Positions 5,757 to 5,913 of a DNA stretch of 5,913 nucleotides are shown in pieces (the stretch's first letter is position 1; each line of letters begins with the position of its first letter). Source of the DNA: an uncultured bacterium (GTDB taxonomy: Bacteria; Cyanobacteriota; Vampirovibrionia; Gastranaerophilales; Gastranaerophilaceae). Below the pieces are notes generated by a model. It worked only from the letters and a program-made list of their open reading frames with translations. It did no database searches and was not told the DNA's origin. A program made the position numbers and the translations under genes. The stretch spans positions 1-5,913 of the forward strand of contig CAQTPN010000104.1 in the NCBI GenBank assembly GCA_948888345.1, given 5' to 3'.

Positions 5757-5913
5757 TTATACATTTATGGGTTTCTTTTCGCTTTCTAATTGAAGCGTTA
5801 CGGTTGTAATGTCGCAAACTTCAGAAGGGCCGAAGTATTGAATGGCTCCGGGGAATACGTAGCAATCAGTTTTTGCCCATTTTTCCCTATTTGCTTCAAA
5901 TTCTTTGAATACG
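5757..5913 (-). CDS. pfp: Probable diphosphate--fructose-6-phosphate 1-phosphotransferase, C-terminal fragment (runs off right edge)
   Basis: The minus strand is open from the window edge to a TAA at 5759-5757, giving the last 51 residues of a larger protein. The segment CYVFPGAIQYFGPSEVCD followed by ITTVTLQLE is, as I recall it, the conserved C-terminal end of bacterial PPi-dependent phosphofructokinases, in which the FPGAIQYFGP strand closes the second domain. That enzyme interconverts fructose 6-phosphate and fructose 1,6-bisphosphate using PPi and so works in both glycolysis and gluconeogenesis. The catalytic GGDD-type and PKTIDxD-type motifs lie outside the window, so PPi versus ATP use cannot be read here. 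After the match the protein ends with a short lysine-rich tail (SEKKPINV). The strong terminator 22 nt downstream marks the end of this transcript. Confidence 0.65.
   Translation of the reverse strand, partial: VFKEFEANREKWAKTDCYVFPGAIQYFGPSEVCDITTVTLQLESEKKPINV

Overview
The window is AT-rich, gene-dense bacterial chromosome with mostly housekeeping genes and short intergenic gaps. The small-ribosomal-subunit protein S12 start at the left edge (MPTISQLVKNERKK) resembles the cyanobacterial form. Base composition, alternating housekeeping genes and small orphan proteins, and the orphan protein with an N-terminal 'PFKGAY' stretch suggest an uncultured non-photosynthetic cyanobacterial relative (Vampirovibrionia/Melainabacteria, e.g. 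Gastranaerophilales). This assignment is an inference from memory of such proteins and was not tested by search.

Layout, left to right. 1-68 (minus): first codons of rpsL, presumably heading an str-type ribosomal operon outside the window. 69-206: divergent promoter region. 207-563 (plus): orphan 118-aa protein with a promoter so close that its mRNA may be leaderless. 564-679: convergent gap with AT-rich inverted and direct repeats and a small hairpin. 680-2317 (minus): a two-gene unit ndk-tgt (nucleoside diphosphate kinase, then tRNA-guanine transglycosylase), 9 nt apart. 2318-2494: divergent promoter region. 2495-2950 (plus): orphan 151-aa protein ending at a strong bidirectional terminator. 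3010-3393 (minus): small lipoprotein with a META/HslJ-like domain. 3475-5080 (minus): mscL-ychF unit, 16 nt apart; the mechanosensitive channel carries a C-terminal four-cysteine zinc ribbon. 5081-5192: divergent promoter region in which the two putative -35 boxes overlap. 5193-5681 (plus): orphan 162-aa protein. 5711-5735: strong bidirectional terminator. 5757-5913 (minus): C-terminal end of a probable diphosphate-dependent phosphofructokinase.

All recognised genes lie on the minus strand, and the three plus-strand genes are all unrecognised small soluble proteins with absent, distant or suboptimal ribosome binding sites. Two obvious start corrections were made (ndk and mscL): in both, the longest reading frame begins at or upstream of a good -10 box, while an internal ATG 39 nt downstream has a well-spaced Shine-Dalgarno.

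I see no mobile element, CRISPR, toxin-antitoxin pair, defence island or RNA gene. The genes look like independent housekeeping units rather than one system. The points most worth a second look are the possible leaderless gene, the zinc-ribbon MscL, the overlapping divergent promoter and the three orphan proteins.
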